Below are positions 9,363 through 17,626 of a DNA stretch of 64,000 bases, one piece after another (position 1 is the stretch's first letter; each line of letters opens with the position of its first letter). Where the stretch lies: assembly GCA_049306095.1 (NCBI GenBank), contig JBAQPU010000062.1, positions 10,701 through 74,700 on the forward strand, written 5' to 3'. The notes beneath the pieces are model-generated. The model worked only from the letters and a program-made list of their open reading frames with translations, searched no databases and was not told the origin of the DNA. The position numbers and the translations under genes were made by a program. The stretch is from UBA2336 sp049306095. Its GTDB lineage: Bacteria > Bacteroidota > Bacteroidia > Cytophagales > Cyclobacteriaceae.

Positions 9363-9463
9363 CCGTCAGACCGCTTGATGCCTAGGCTTATAGCGGTCAG
9401 ACGGCTTTGGATTAGGTTCCCCTTTTATGTTTCATTTCATTTCGGTCTGTGGTACACAGACCG
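9363..9463. terminator. Two hairpins between convergent lysC and gdh
   Basis: Hairpin 1 pairs 9363-9375 (CCGTCAGACCGCT) with 9392-9404 (AGCGGTCAGACGG), 12 of 13 positions matching. Hairpin 2 pairs 9443-9451 (CGGTCTGTG) with 9455-9463 (CACAGACCG) perfectly around a GTA loop. Neither has a strong T-tract, so they may act as bidirectional transcript ends or simply be dispersed palindromes. Confidence 0.5.
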
Positions 9464-9507
9464 AGGTTCTATCTCGATTTTTTATCGGGTTCCGGTATCT
9501 CATCCGA

Positions 9508-9554
9508 GGTGGGATCGCGGCCTGCCTACCGCAGGCCGGCACAAGGCCGCGAAT
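9508..9554 (-). repeat. 47-bp REP-like element, copy B (after gdh)
   Basis: This is the reverse complement of copy A at 7826-7872 with 3 mismatches in 47. It lies 2 bp beyond the gdh stop codon, so relative to gdh it has the same orientation that copy A has relative to dnaK. The outer CGCGGCC/GGCCGCG stem is intact. The inner stem has one mismatch (CCGGCCT against AGGCAGG). Confidence 0.85.
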
Positions 9555-9556
9555 TT

Positions 9557-10783
9557 TTACACGAGTTGTTTCAGTGCGATCTCAAAAGATGCTTGCGCTA
9601 TTCCCGTTTTAGAGGCATTAACCTTTTGTGTCCTTTCCAGCGCCCTTCTGATTGTTCGAGAAATGTCATCGAAAATTGATTGATCATCCATGCTCACTTC
9701 ACTTTCCATGAAATGTGCAAATACACGTGCCATCCCGCAGTTAGCGATAAAATCCGGAATCACCGAAAACTTCTGATCGGCATATAAGCCTGTTGGCCCA
9801 AAAAATATTTCCGGATCAGCAAACGGAACATTGGCACCACAGGAAAACACTTCCAGTTTGGAAGCAATCATACGGTCTACCTGGCCTTTGTTGACTAAGC
9901 GCGAAGCAGCAGCCGGAATAAAAATTTCAAATTGACTGTCCCAGATTTTCTTGTTCACCTCATCAAACGAAAGTAAGCCTGGCGAAACCAGTTTATTGCC
10001 TTGACGATTCACGACCAACTCATTAATTTCCTGTTGTGTAAATCCATTCGCATTCATCAGTCCACCTTCGCGGCTGATAATCCCCACGATTTTCACTCCT
10101 GCTTTTGAAAGATAAAATCCTGAGGCAGCACCCACGTTTCCCCATCCTTGCACCACCGCGCGTTTTCCTTTTAATTCACCTCCCCATAATTCATAATAAT
10201 GGCGCACCGCTTCCGCTACTCCAAAGCCGGTACACATATCGGCCACCGTATATTTTTTACTCAGCAGGGGAGTGTACTGTTCGTCTTCAATAATTTTTAC
10301 AACACCCTGACGGAGCTGACCAATGCGGTTTACCTTCTGCGCCTCGGTTGGTTTATAATGACCAGTAAAAACACCTTCCTGCGGATGCCAGATACCCACA
10401 TCTTCGGTAATGGGAATCACTTCGTGGATTTCATCGACATTTAAATCACCTCCCGTTCCGTAATAATATTTCAGCAATGGCATAACAGCCGCATACCAAC
10501 GCTGCAGCACCCCCGCTTTGCGAGGATCATTGGGATCGAAGTTGATTCCCGATTTCGCACCACCAATGGCCGGGCCCGAAACCGTAAATTTAACTTCCAT
10601 GGTTTTGGCGAGCGATTCTACCTCGCGCTTATCCAACCCAAGCCTCATCCTTGTTCCGCCACCGGCAGCGCCTCCACGTAGTGAGTTAATCACCACCCAG
10701 CCTTCGGCCTCTGTTTCACTGTCTTTCCACTCAAAAACAATTTCGGGTCGTTTGTTTTCGAATTTTTGAAGGAGTTCTTTCAT
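9557..10783 (-). CDS. Glu/Leu/Phe/Val dehydrogenase (amino-acid dehydrogenase)
   Basis: 408 residues. The N-terminal catalytic domain has GGAAGGGTRM and the catalytic Lys region GGAKSGINFDP. The C-terminal Rossmann domain has VVQGWGNVGAASGFYL and the late FSCGANVPFAD block. The family oxidatively deaminates an amino acid to its 2-oxo acid with NAD(P). Sequence alone does not separate glutamate from leucine or phenylalanine as substrate, so no gene symbol is given. The ATG overlaps the stop of the PIN gene by 4 bp (ATGA), placing this metabolic gene at the end of a toxin-antitoxin operon. Confidence 0.92.
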   Translation of the reverse strand: MKELLQKFENKRPEIVFEWKDSETEAEGWVVINSLRGGAAGGGTRMRLGLDKREVESLAKTMEVKFTVSGPAIGGAKSGINFDPNDPRKAGVLQRWYAAVMPLLKYYYGTGGDLNVDEIHEVIPITEDVGIWHPQEGVFTGHYKPTEAQKVNRIGQLRQGVVKIIEDEQYTPLLSKKYTVADMCTGFGVAEAVRHYYELWGGELKGKRAVVQGWGNVGAASGFYLSKAGVKIVGIISREGGLMNANGFTQQEINELVVNRQGNKLVSPGLLSFDEVNKKIWDSQFEIFIPAAASRLVNKGQVDRMIASKLEVFSCGANVPFADPEIFFGPTGLYADQKFSVIPDFIANCGMARVFAHFMESEVSMDDQSIFDDISRTIRRALERTQKVNASKTGIAQASFEIALKQLV

Positions 10784-11199
10784 AGGTCGAGTTGTTTGAG
10801 AAAAGCAGCCAATGATACAACTTGGGTCTGTTTAAATTTTTCGATTCTTAATAATTCTTTATCTCCTGTTATCAGGTAATCGGCTTTTGCTGACGTTGCA
10901 ATATCAAACAGGAAATCATCTTTTGGATCTGATGATATCTTATTTTTTATTACAGGCTTAACAAACAAGATTGCCTGAGTAAGCAAAGAAAGCAGTCGCT
11001 CAATTTTCACTTTTGAAATCGTTTTTCGGAATTTTGGACGATGCAATACTTCGCGCAACTCTTGTATGAGTTCATCAGAACCAATGATTTCAATGGATTC
11101 TTCTGACAAGAGTTTATTCAGCGGAGAATGAAATGAATTGTATGCGAAACTAATCCAGAGGTTGGTATCAATAATTACCTTAATTTTTCTTACGGGCAT
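10780..11199 (-). CDS. PIN-domain toxin (COG1569-like)
   Basis: 139 residues. The PIN fold is shown by IIDTNLWISFA near residue 10 (first catalytic Asp), the middle acidic SDELIQELREVLHRPKF block, SDPKDDFLFDIATSAKADYLITGD (further Asp residues), then DKELL. PIN toxins are Mg-dependent ribonucleases that cleave RNA when released from their antitoxin. It overlaps the upstream 78-residue gene by 20 bp and the downstream dehydrogenase by 4 bp, implying one tightly coupled transcript. All key acidic residues appear present, so it is likely active. Confidence 0.88.
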   Translation of the reverse strand: MPVRKIKVIIDTNLWISFAYNSFHSPLNKLLSEESIEIIGSDELIQELREVLHRPKFRKTISKVKIERLLSLLTQAILFVKPVIKNKISSDPKDDFLFDIATSAKADYLITGDKELLRIEKFKQTQVVSLAAFLKQLDL

Positions 11200-11416
11200 A
11201 GCGGGCAGCTCTTACTTGATCAACTTCTTCCTGGATTTCATCCATTGATAAATTTTTCCGATTAGATTTCCCCGACAGGCCCGCTATTTTGATCCTACTT
11301 AAAAGCCTCTTCTCAAAAGGAGTCAATGACGCAGCCACGATTCCCATTCTTTTTGCAATGTCCGTGATAAGTTTTTGCTCGGACTTTGTTTTTACGTTGA
11401 TCAGAATGCTTTCCAT
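11180..11416 (-). CDS. Putative antitoxin of the PIN toxin
   Basis: 78 residues, starting MESILINVKTKSEQKLITDI and ending in a basic, helical tail (VDQVRAARYARKKN). The position directly upstream of a PIN gene with a 20-bp overlap, the small size and the charged helical sequence fit an antitoxin that also represses its operon. The N-terminal ILINVKTKSEQKLI could form a strand-helix DNA-binding unit. I do not recognise a named family with certainty. The role is inferred mainly from position. Confidence 0.75.
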   Translation of the reverse strand: MESILINVKTKSEQKLITDIAKRMGIVAASLTPFEKRLLSRIKIAGLSGKSNRKNLSMDEIQEEVDQVRAARYARKKN

Positions 11417-11433
11417 TCTGTAAAATTACATGT

Positions 11434-12504
11434 TTAGAACCCAATCATCAAACCGCTGCTGCTATCTTTAGCAGCCCCTGTTACAGTTTTTAAACTATTA
11501 ATTTCGTTGCGTTTGCGCAGCACACCCAGAAAAGCAAATACCAGTGCTTCCTTAAAATTCACTACTTCATTTTCTGGAATGATAATCGTGGCATTATCAC
11601 CAACATACTCGATTAACCGATACATGAGAAAAGAATTAAAGGCACCTCCGCCCGTACACAATACGGTAACCTTCTTTCCGGCTTGTATAATCGCTTCCGC
11701 CAGTTGCAGGGCAATGGATTCCGTAAACGTTCTGAGTTTATCCTGAACAGAAATGTTTTCACGATCTAAAACAGGCTGAATAGTTCGCTCAAAAAACTCG
11801 CGCGCCAGCGCTGGTCGCTTTTGCTTAATCTTAGCATAAATGCTATTCAATTTCTTTAGCATGGGTAGGTTTACTTCGCCTGAAGAACTTAATGCTCCTC
11901 CTTTGTCATACAGCTTTCCAACTTTCCCCGATAAATAATTTAACCCCATGTTTACATAGCAAACATCGTAAGCGATTCTTTTACCTTTTTGTTCGAATGA
12001 AAGATTAGCAATGCCACCCAGGTTCAGGCAAACATCATAATCAGGAAAAAGCAGTCTGTCACCGATTGGCACAAGTGGTGCACCTTGCCCTCCGTTGGCA
12101 ACATCCAGACTTCTGAAATCGGAAATTACCGGAAGGTTTGTAACAGCATGCAGGTCATTCCCATTGCCGATTTGAAGTGTAAATCCTTTTTCAGGCTGAT
12201 GAAAGACAGTATGGCCATGTGATGAGATAAAATCAACGCCTATGATTCTGTTTTTGCTGATGAAGTCTTTACAAAGGAGTCCTAAAAACTTTCCGTACGC
12301 ATGATCAAGCTCCAGTAAATTCCAGGCCGACAGCCCATGCGCTTCTCTCAGTTTTTTAAACCAGGCCGGTGAATACCGAATGGTGTCCGCTTTTTCAATC
12401 TCAAACTTCCATTGTTTCTTAAATGAAAACGTACAACAGGCAAGGTCTACACCATCCAACGATGTGCCCGACATGAGCCCTATTACTTTATACTGGTTCT
12501 TCAT
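11434..12504 (-). CDS. anmK: Anhydro-N-acetylmuramic acid kinase
   Basis: 356 residues. It shows the family N-terminal signature VIGLMSGTSLDGVDLACC, ISSHGHTVFHQP, the nucleotide-binding LNLGGIANLSF, and CTGGGAFNSFLMYRL near the C-terminus. AnmK hydrolyses and phosphorylates 1,6-anhydro-MurNAc from recycled peptidoglycan to MurNAc-6-phosphate in the cytosol. It is divergent from coaX, with only 19 bp between the likely start codons, so its promoter must lie inside coaX. The toxin-antitoxin pair follows on the same strand after 17 bp. Confidence 0.96.
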   Translation of the reverse strand: MKNQYKVIGLMSGTSLDGVDLACCTFSFKKQWKFEIEKADTIRYSPAWFKKLREAHGLSAWNLLELDHAYGKFLGLLCKDFISKNRIIGVDFISSHGHTVFHQPEKGFTLQIGNGNDLHAVTNLPVISDFRSLDVANGGQGAPLVPIGDRLLFPDYDVCLNLGGIANLSFEQKGKRIAYDVCYVNMGLNYLSGKVGKLYDKGGALSSSGEVNLPMLKKLNSIYAKIKQKRPALAREFFERTIQPVLDRENISVQDKLRTFTESIALQLAEAIIQAGKKVTVLCTGGGAFNSFLMYRLIEYVGDNATIIIPENEVVNFKEALVFAFLGVLRKRNEINSLKTVTGAAKDSSSGLMIGF

Positions 12505-12523
12505 ATTTTTGATGGCTTTAGAT

Positions 12524-13246
12524 ATGAATGTTGTAGTCGATTACGGAAACTCATCGGCCAAGGTAGGGATTTTCAATCAGCATGAAATGGTTGAAAAATA
12601 CCTGTTTGCCCATCATGAAGAGTTGCAAAAATTCCTGCAACAATCGCAGTCAGAAAACCTGATTGTTAGTTCCGTTACAGCCGATGCAACCCAGGTAGCT
12701 GATTGGGCCTCATCTTTTTTCAAACGCAAATTTATACTGACCCCTCTCCTTCCCCTTCCGGTGAACATTCGGTACAGCACCCCGCATACCCTGGGTGTCG
12801 ACAGGATAGCCGGAGCGTGCGGAGCGGTACAACTTTTTCCTGGTTTCAACAGTCTTGTCATAGATATGGGAACCTGTATTACGTATGACTTTACCGACAG
12901 CCACAAAAATTATTTTGGCGGTGGCATTTCCCCGGGGCTTAAGATGCGGTTTAAAGCGGTACATACTTTTACCACCAGGCTTCCGTTAGTGAATCCGGTA
13001 GACAACCCCGAATTGATTGGTCATAGTACAGAAACCTCTATTCAAAGCGGGATTATTCATGGGATGGCAGCCGAAATTGACGGGATTATTGCACAATACC
13101 GTATGAATTACCCCGATTTGAAGGTGATTTTATGCGGAGGAGATGCCTCCTTTTTTGAAAACAAACTGAAAGCATCCATATTTGCATCCCCGGATTTGGT
13201 GCTTGTCGGTTTAAACAGTGTTTTGATTCATAATGTCTCTTTATAA
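12524..13246 (+). CDS. coaX: Type III pantothenate kinase
   Basis: About 240 residues from the ATG at 12524 (MNVVVDYGNSSAKVGIF); another ATG lies at 12512. Motifs are DYGNSSAKVG (phosphate loop), TPHTLGVDRIAGACGA, and FNSLVIDMGTCITYDF (acidic catalytic and metal region), then FGGGISPGLKMRF. It makes 4'-phosphopantothenate, the first step of coenzyme A synthesis; type III enzymes need a monovalent cation and resist CoA feedback. It overlaps the next outer-membrane gene by 14 bp and begins an operon running to the PpiD-like gene. The open frame extends upstream into anmK, but that part is antisense to anmK and not plausible. Confidence 0.95.
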   Translation: MNVVVDYGNSSAKVGIFNQHEMVEKYLFAHHEELQKFLQQSQSENLIVSSVTADATQVADWASSFFKRKFILTPLLPLPVNIRYSTPHTLGVDRIAGACGAVQLFPGFNSLVIDMGTCITYDFTDSHKNYFGGGISPGLKMRFKAVHTFTTRLPLVNPVDNPELIGHSTETSIQSGIIHGMAAEIDGIIAQYRMNYPDLKVILCGGDASFFENKLKASIFASPDLVLVGLNSVLIHNVSL

Positions 13247-14531
13247 AAGGTATTTACTCCTCCTCAGTTTTATTGGGTTTTCTTCTGCGGCCATCGGGCA
13301 GGCAGCCAGTTCGCCCTTTTCCACTTATGGTATGGGAATGCCTTATGGAAACGCACTGATTCAAAACCAGGGCATGGGCGGTGTGGGTGTTAGCCAGCCT
13401 CAATTCTGGTCGGTAAACAATCAAAATCCTGCCCTGCTTGTTTTCAATTACAATACCACTTTTCAGGCCGGCATGCTGGTAGAAGGCCGAACCATTAAAT
13501 CAGATACTGCCAGCCAAAAAGGAGTTTATGGTAACTTGAATTACCTGGTCATTGCCTTCCCTGTTAAGGCCGGAAAATGGACAACTTCATTCGGGCTGAT
13601 GCCCTTCACAAATGTGAACTATAAGCTAGCCTATACTGACGATGTAATCAGCAACACTCCCCCTGGATTGCCTGTCGACACAGTGGCGGTGATTGAGCAG
13701 GGAAGCGGAGGCCTCAACCAGTTTTACTGGTCGAACGGAGTGAGGATCCATGATAATTTCTCCATCGGTTTAAAAGCAACATATGTCTTTGGATCGGTCG
13801 AACGCGATTACTCCAATTTACTGGATGAAAATTATTCCGATCCCGATGCCCCGGTTCCTTTTATTGTGGGGATTGCCGATCAAACCTACGTTAAAGATTT
13901 TATGTTCAGCGGAGGCCTTTCATACAGCCAGGATTCAATTGGTAAAAAACATGACTACCGATTAAGTGCGGGGTTGGTTTATTCCTTTGCAACAGATTTA
14001 CGCGCCAATAAAACTACGGTAGTAGAAAGACGGGTTACAAGCGGTTCGCCCGTTACGTCCGACACCCTCATTACTAACAGGGGTAATGTGTCTGTTCCAT
14101 CCGGGTTAACCGTTGGCCTCTCTTTAAGCAGAGGTTCAAAATGGACAGCTGGTGTAGAGTTTACAGCACAGGATTGGTCTGAATTCAAAACCATGAACAA
14201 TGATGATGAGGGGCTTGCCAATGCCTGGCGAATAGCAGCCGGTGGAGAATACACACCCGATGCCATCTCCAACAACTATTTAAAACGAATATCTTACCGC
14301 GTAGGCTTCAGCTATGAGAAGAGCCCCATTCTTGTCAATAACCACCCATTGAATGACATTGGCATTAATTTTGGCTTCTCCTGCCCCACCGGGTCGTCCA
14401 GTCTGGACTGGGGATTCCGTTTAGGAAAACGTGGTGACAAGGCTGAAACAATTTTAGAAGAATCGTATTACAAAATATATTTTGGAATATCCTTTAACGA
14501 TCGGTGGTTCATCAAACGGAAATTTGATTAA
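13233..14531 (+). CDS. Outer-membrane protein, FadL/transport-like barrel
   Basis: 432 residues with a Sec signal peptide (LLLLSFIGFSSAAIGQA). The mature start, SSPFSTYGMGMPYGNALIQN followed by a Gly-rich NQGMGGVGVSQPQFWSVNNQNPALL, resembles the FadL/OmpP1 plug region. Many amphipathic strands follow (FSIGLKATYVFGSVERDY, YRLSAGLVYSFATDL, WRIAAGGEYTPDA). Probably a hydrophobic-compound porin or a structural outer-membrane protein. It overlaps coaX by 14 bp and precedes lptC, so it belongs to an envelope-biogenesis operon. The substrate cannot be read from sequence. Confidence 0.82.
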   Translation: MSLYKRYLLLLSFIGFSSAAIGQAASSPFSTYGMGMPYGNALIQNQGMGGVGVSQPQFWSVNNQNPALLVFNYNTTFQAGMLVEGRTIKSDTASQKGVYGNLNYLVIAFPVKAGKWTTSFGLMPFTNVNYKLAYTDDVISNTPPGLPVDTVAVIEQGSGGLNQFYWSNGVRIHDNFSIGLKATYVFGSVERDYSNLLDENYSDPDAPVPFIVGIADQTYVKDFMFSGGLSYSQDSIGKKHDYRLSAGLVYSFATDLRANKTTVVERRVTSGSPVTSDTLITNRGNVSVPSGLTVGLSLSRGSKWTAGVEFTAQDWSEFKTMNNDDEGLANAWRIAAGGEYTPDAISNNYLKRISYRVGFSYEKSPILVNNHPLNDIGINFGFSCPTGSSSLDWGFRLGKRGDKAETILEESYYKIYFGISFNDRWFIKRKFD

Positions 14532-14574
14532 GGCAGCTTTCCCGTTTAATGTTTTAAAAGGCTATAGGAATCCT

Positions 14575-15123
14575 ATGGCCTTTTTTGCGCGTGGCCTGTT
14601 CATCCTGATTTTAGCTCCACTCCTGAATTGCTCGCAAAAAGAAAATACCAAGCCGAAAGAGTACGAAGGTCCATTGCAGGAAGCAGAGAATGTTGAGCTG
14701 CAGTATACCGAGAATGAATTGGTCAAAGTAAAAATGAAAGCTCCGTTGCTGTACGAGTTTAAAAGTGGCGACCGGGAGTTCCCGAAAGGATTATACCTTG
14801 AGTTTTTTGACGAGACGGGCGTACTCTCATCCACCTTACGGGCCAACCATGCCTATTATTTCAAAAAGGAAGACAAGTGGCGGGCACACGGAAAAGTTGA
14901 GGTGATCAACAAACAAAAAAACGAACAACTGAATACCGAAGAACTGTTCTGGTTTCCGGCTAAAGAGGAAATTCAATCAGAAAAATTTGTAACGATACGG
15001 CAACAACAAAGCGTTGTATATGGACAGGGCCTGGAAGCCAAACAAGACATGTCGACTTACACCATTTTGGAGCCGCAGGGTGAAATTGAAATTGAAGAAG
15101 AACCTGTAAATAGCAGGCAGTAA
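14575..15123 (+). CDS. lptC: LPS export periplasmic protein LptC (lipoprotein form)
   Basis: 182 residues from the ATG at 14575. An upstream in-frame start at 14482 would overlap the previous gene and spoil the signal. The N-terminus is a lipoprotein signal, LFILILAPLLNC, with the lipobox LLNC. The mature part matches the LptC/YrbK beta-jellyroll layout: AENVELQYTENELVKVKMKA, GLYLEFFDETGVLSSTLRAN, ANHAYYFKKEDKW, then GKVEVINKQKNEQLNTEELF. LptC links the LptBFG extractor to LptA in the periplasm. It lies 43 bp after the outer-membrane barrel gene in the same operon. Confidence 0.85.
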   Translation: MAFFARGLFILILAPLLNCSQKENTKPKEYEGPLQEAENVELQYTENELVKVKMKAPLLYEFKSGDREFPKGLYLEFFDETGVLSSTLRANHAYYFKKEDKWRAHGKVEVINKQKNEQLNTEELFWFPAKEEIQSEKFVTIRQQQSVVYGQGLEAKQDMSTYTILEPQGEIEIEEEPVNSRQ

Positions 15124-15164
15124 GCAAGGCGTACTGCCATCGGTATGCCCAATAATTGATCACC

Positions 15165-15338
15165 ATGAAATTGTTTGATAGTATACTTCTCTCCCTCTCC
15201 GTAGGCTTCCTTATCATCGGAATTCACCAAATTATGACCATTGGATTTGCCGGCTCCTATTGGCTCATCATGCTGTCGTGCCTGCTTTTGTATGCCTACA
15301 GCTATCGAAAAACAAACCGCCCCTCCGACCAGAAGTGA
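15165..15338 (+). CDS. Tiny two-span membrane protein
   Basis: 57 residues from the ATG at 15165; a TTG start 9 bp upstream is possible. Two hydrophobic helices are evident (ILLSLSVGFLIIGIHQIMTI and GSYWLIMLSCLLLYAYSY), then a basic polar tail (RKTNRPSDQK). It lies 41 bp after lptC and 121 bp before the PpiD-like gene on the same strand. Inside-positive charge suggests both termini face the cytosol. Function is unknown; its place in an envelope operon suggests a membrane-assembly role, but this is inference only. Confidence 0.7.
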   Translation: MKLFDSILLSLSVGFLIIGIHQIMTIGFAGSYWLIMLSCLLLYAYSYRKTNRPSDQK

Positions 15339-15430
15339 GCAATCTAAAGCATTGATTTTCAATGATTTTAGCGACCAAAAACATTTCCTTCTTTTTTTCT
15401 GGGGCTATTTTTCTAATTAATAATACGGGT

Positions 15431-15438
15431 TAAATTTG
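15431..15438 (+). promoter_or_regulatory. -7 box TAAATTTG upstream of the PpiD-like gene
   Basis: TAAATTTG matches the Bacteroidota TAnnTTTG -7 consensus and ends 21 bp before the start codon at 15460. No clear TTTG -33 element is visible at the usual 19-21 bp distance. It implies the foldase gene can be transcribed separately from lptC. Confidence 0.55.
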
Positions 15439-15459
15439 CGGTTCTTTAAAAATGAGCAT

Positions 15460-17571
15460 ATGGCATTGATTGGAACTTTACGGGAGAAGATGGGAGTTGG
15501 GGTAGTTATTTTTGTTTTCGTGGCTATCTCGGCCTTTGTGTTAGGCGATCTTCTTGGAAATAACTCGGTTTTATTAAACAATAATAGCGTTGGCGAAATT
15601 GCCGGTCATGATATCTCGCTGGAAGAATTTCAGCAGGCTGTTCAGGACCGTGAAAACAACTACATCATGAACTTCAACCGCCAGCCTGGGGACCGTGAAA
15701 TGATCAGCATCCGGGAGCAGGCATGGCAAATGTTGATCTTGCGTTATGCGATAGAAGATCAATTCCATAAAAACGGTGTTAAGGTTACCGTAGATGAAAT
15801 TGAAGATATGCTGCATGGGCGCAATGTGAATGAGGGCATCCGCCAGGCATTCACTAACCAGCAAACCGGTCAGTTTGATCCTCAGCAGGTAAAATCCTAC
15901 ATGCAACAACTGAGCAGCATGCCTGAAACTTCAGAGCCTCGTGTTCGTTGGGAAATTTTTCAGCGCGACCTTGAACCTGGCCGTACGCGTATCAAATACG
16001 AAAACCTGCTGATCAAAAGTACATATGTTACAACGGCAGAAGCGGAACGTGATTACCACATGCAAACCGATGTGGCAGAAGCAAAATATTTATTCGTTCC
16101 TTTCTTTGCTGTCAGCGACTCGGCCGTTACGGTTACCGATGCCGACTTTAAAGCATACTATAACAAAAACAAGGAACGCTACCAGAGTGAGCATACACGC
16201 GACCTGAAGTTTGTTCAGTTCCAGGTGGTTCCATCTTCCAGCGATTCGCTTGCCATTAAAGAAGAAGTTGGAAAGCTGGCAGAAGAATTTAAAACAGCAA
16301 CCGATGATTCCGTATTTGCATCGTTGAACTCTGATAACACAAACGCATACGCTAAATACAACCAGGGAACGCTTCCATCTTTTCTTTCAAAAGAAGAATT
16401 GGTGGCCGGAACGGTAAAGGGTCCTTTCATTGACGGATCGTCATACAAACTCGTAAAAATTTCAAAAGTTGGAAAAGATACCCTCTCCTATGCACGTGCC
16501 AGTCATATCCTTTTCCGGTGGTCAGATGATTCGGATGCCGCTAAAAAGGAAGCAAAAGAAAAGGCAAGAAAAGTATTAGGCGAAATAAAAGCCGGTGCTG
16601 ATTTTGCACAAATGGCCCGTGAGTACGGTACCGATGGGAGCGCTCAAAGCGGTGGAGATTTAGGCTGGTTCCCACGCACCGGGCCAAATAGTATGGTTAA
16701 ACCATTTGCCGATCCTGTCTTCAATGCAACCCGCACTGGTTTGATCAACGATGTGGTGGAAACTGATTTTGGATACCACATCATCAGCGTTACCAATACC
16801 TCAGATAATACCTACTATTCAATTGCCGCCATCGAACGGGAGATTACCCCAAGCGATGCCACCGTAAACGAAGCCCTGCGTAAAGCAGAGGCCTTTGCTG
16901 TTGAACTATCAGGCATTGATGCCTTTGAAGCCAAAGCAAAAAATGAAGGCCTCCAGGTAATTGATGCTAAAAATATTTTGTCATCGGAAAGACGCCTTAC
17001 CGGCTTGCCTGAAGCACGTTCGGTTGTGCAGTGGTTATTCCGCGATGCCGAAAAAGGTAAAGTATCAACCGTTTTTGACCTGACCGACACCTATGTAGTG
17101 GCCGTTATGACCGGTGAAATAGAAAAGGGATATAAGCCTCTTGATCTGATCAAAGAAGAAATTACGCCAGCGGTAAAGAATGAGGTAAAAGGAAAAATGA
17201 TCATTGAAAAATTAAGTACACTTCAAGGCAGCCTGGATGAAATTGCTACAGCCTACGGCAAAGATGCCACTGTGCAAAGCAGCAGCGATCTTAGGCTATC
17301 CTCCAACAACATGACAAGCATTGGTTTTGATCCGCTGGCGGTAGGAACGGCCTTCTCGCTGGAAAATGGCAAGCGCACAAAACCGTTTGCCTCTGAACGG
17401 GGTGTCGTTATTATAGAGATGCAAAACAAAACCATTGCTCCTGCCATAGGCGACTACACGGCTTATAAAACTCAACTTGAGCAAACAGCCACCAGAAACA
17501 ATACGACCAATATTGCAGAAGCCATAAAAAAGCGCGCCAACATTGTTGATGACCGCTACAAGTTTTATTAA
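15460..17571 (+). CDS. PpiD/SurA-type periplasmic peptidyl-prolyl isomerase
   Basis: 703 residues from the ATG at 15460 (MALIGTLREKMGVGVVIFVF); the frame opens 24 bp earlier at a TTG. A single membrane anchor (VGVVIFVFVAISAFVLGDLL) is followed by a SurA_N-type helical chaperone domain. A parvulin domain follows at about residues 350-450 (SYARASHILFRW, AKEKARKVLGEIKAGADFAQMAREYGTDGSAQSGGDLGW in several stretches, DFGYHIISV). A second degenerate repeat precedes the C-terminus. PpiD-like proteins assist folding of outer-membrane and exported proteins. It ends in a strong terminator at 17590-17622. Confidence 0.92.
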   Translation: MALIGTLREKMGVGVVIFVFVAISAFVLGDLLGNNSVLLNNNSVGEIAGHDISLEEFQQAVQDRENNYIMNFNRQPGDREMISIREQAWQMLILRYAIEDQFHKNGVKVTVDEIEDMLHGRNVNEGIRQAFTNQQTGQFDPQQVKSYMQQLSSMPETSEPRVRWEIFQRDLEPGRTRIKYENLLIKSTYVTTAEAERDYHMQTDVAEAKYLFVPFFAVSDSAVTVTDADFKAYYNKNKERYQSEHTRDLKFVQFQVVPSSSDSLAIKEEVGKLAEEFKTATDDSVFASLNSDNTNAYAKYNQGTLPSFLSKEELVAGTVKGPFIDGSSYKLVKISKVGKDTLSYARASHILFRWSDDSDAAKKEAKEKARKVLGEIKAGADFAQMAREYGTDGSAQSGGDLGWFPRTGPNSMVKPFADPVFNATRTGLINDVVETDFGYHIISVTNTSDNTYYSIAAIEREITPSDATVNEALRKAEAFAVELSGIDAFEAKAKNEGLQVIDAKNILSSERRLTGLPEARSVVQWLFRDAEKGKVSTVFDLTDTYVVAVMTGEIEKGYKPLDLIKEEITPAVKNEVKGKMIIEKLSTLQGSLDEIATAYGKDATVQSSSDLRLSSNNMTSIGFDPLAVGTAFSLENGKRTKPFASERGVVIIEMQNKTIAPAIGDYTAYKTQLEQTATRNNTTNIAEAIKKRANIVDDRYKFY

Positions 17572-17589
17572 GAGGAATTAATTTGAATA

Positions 17590-17622
17590 AAAAGCCGTTC
17601 CGACTATCGGAGCGGCTTTTTT
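17590..17622 (+). terminator. Intrinsic terminator after the PpiD-like gene
   Basis: A 14-bp stem pairs AAAAGCCGTTCCGA (17590-17603) with TCGGAGCGGCTTTT (17607-17620), one G-T wobble and a 3-nt loop, followed by T residues. It lies 18 bp after the stop codon and only 4 bp before the DUF493 start at 17627. Confidence 0.88.
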
Positions 17623-17626
17623 CCTT

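Noticed and set aside
9375..9683. Three overlapping plus-strand open frames after lysC
   Set aside because: They span hairpins and a REP-like repeat and run antisense into gdh; the translations are Arg/Cys/Phe-rich with no recognisable family.
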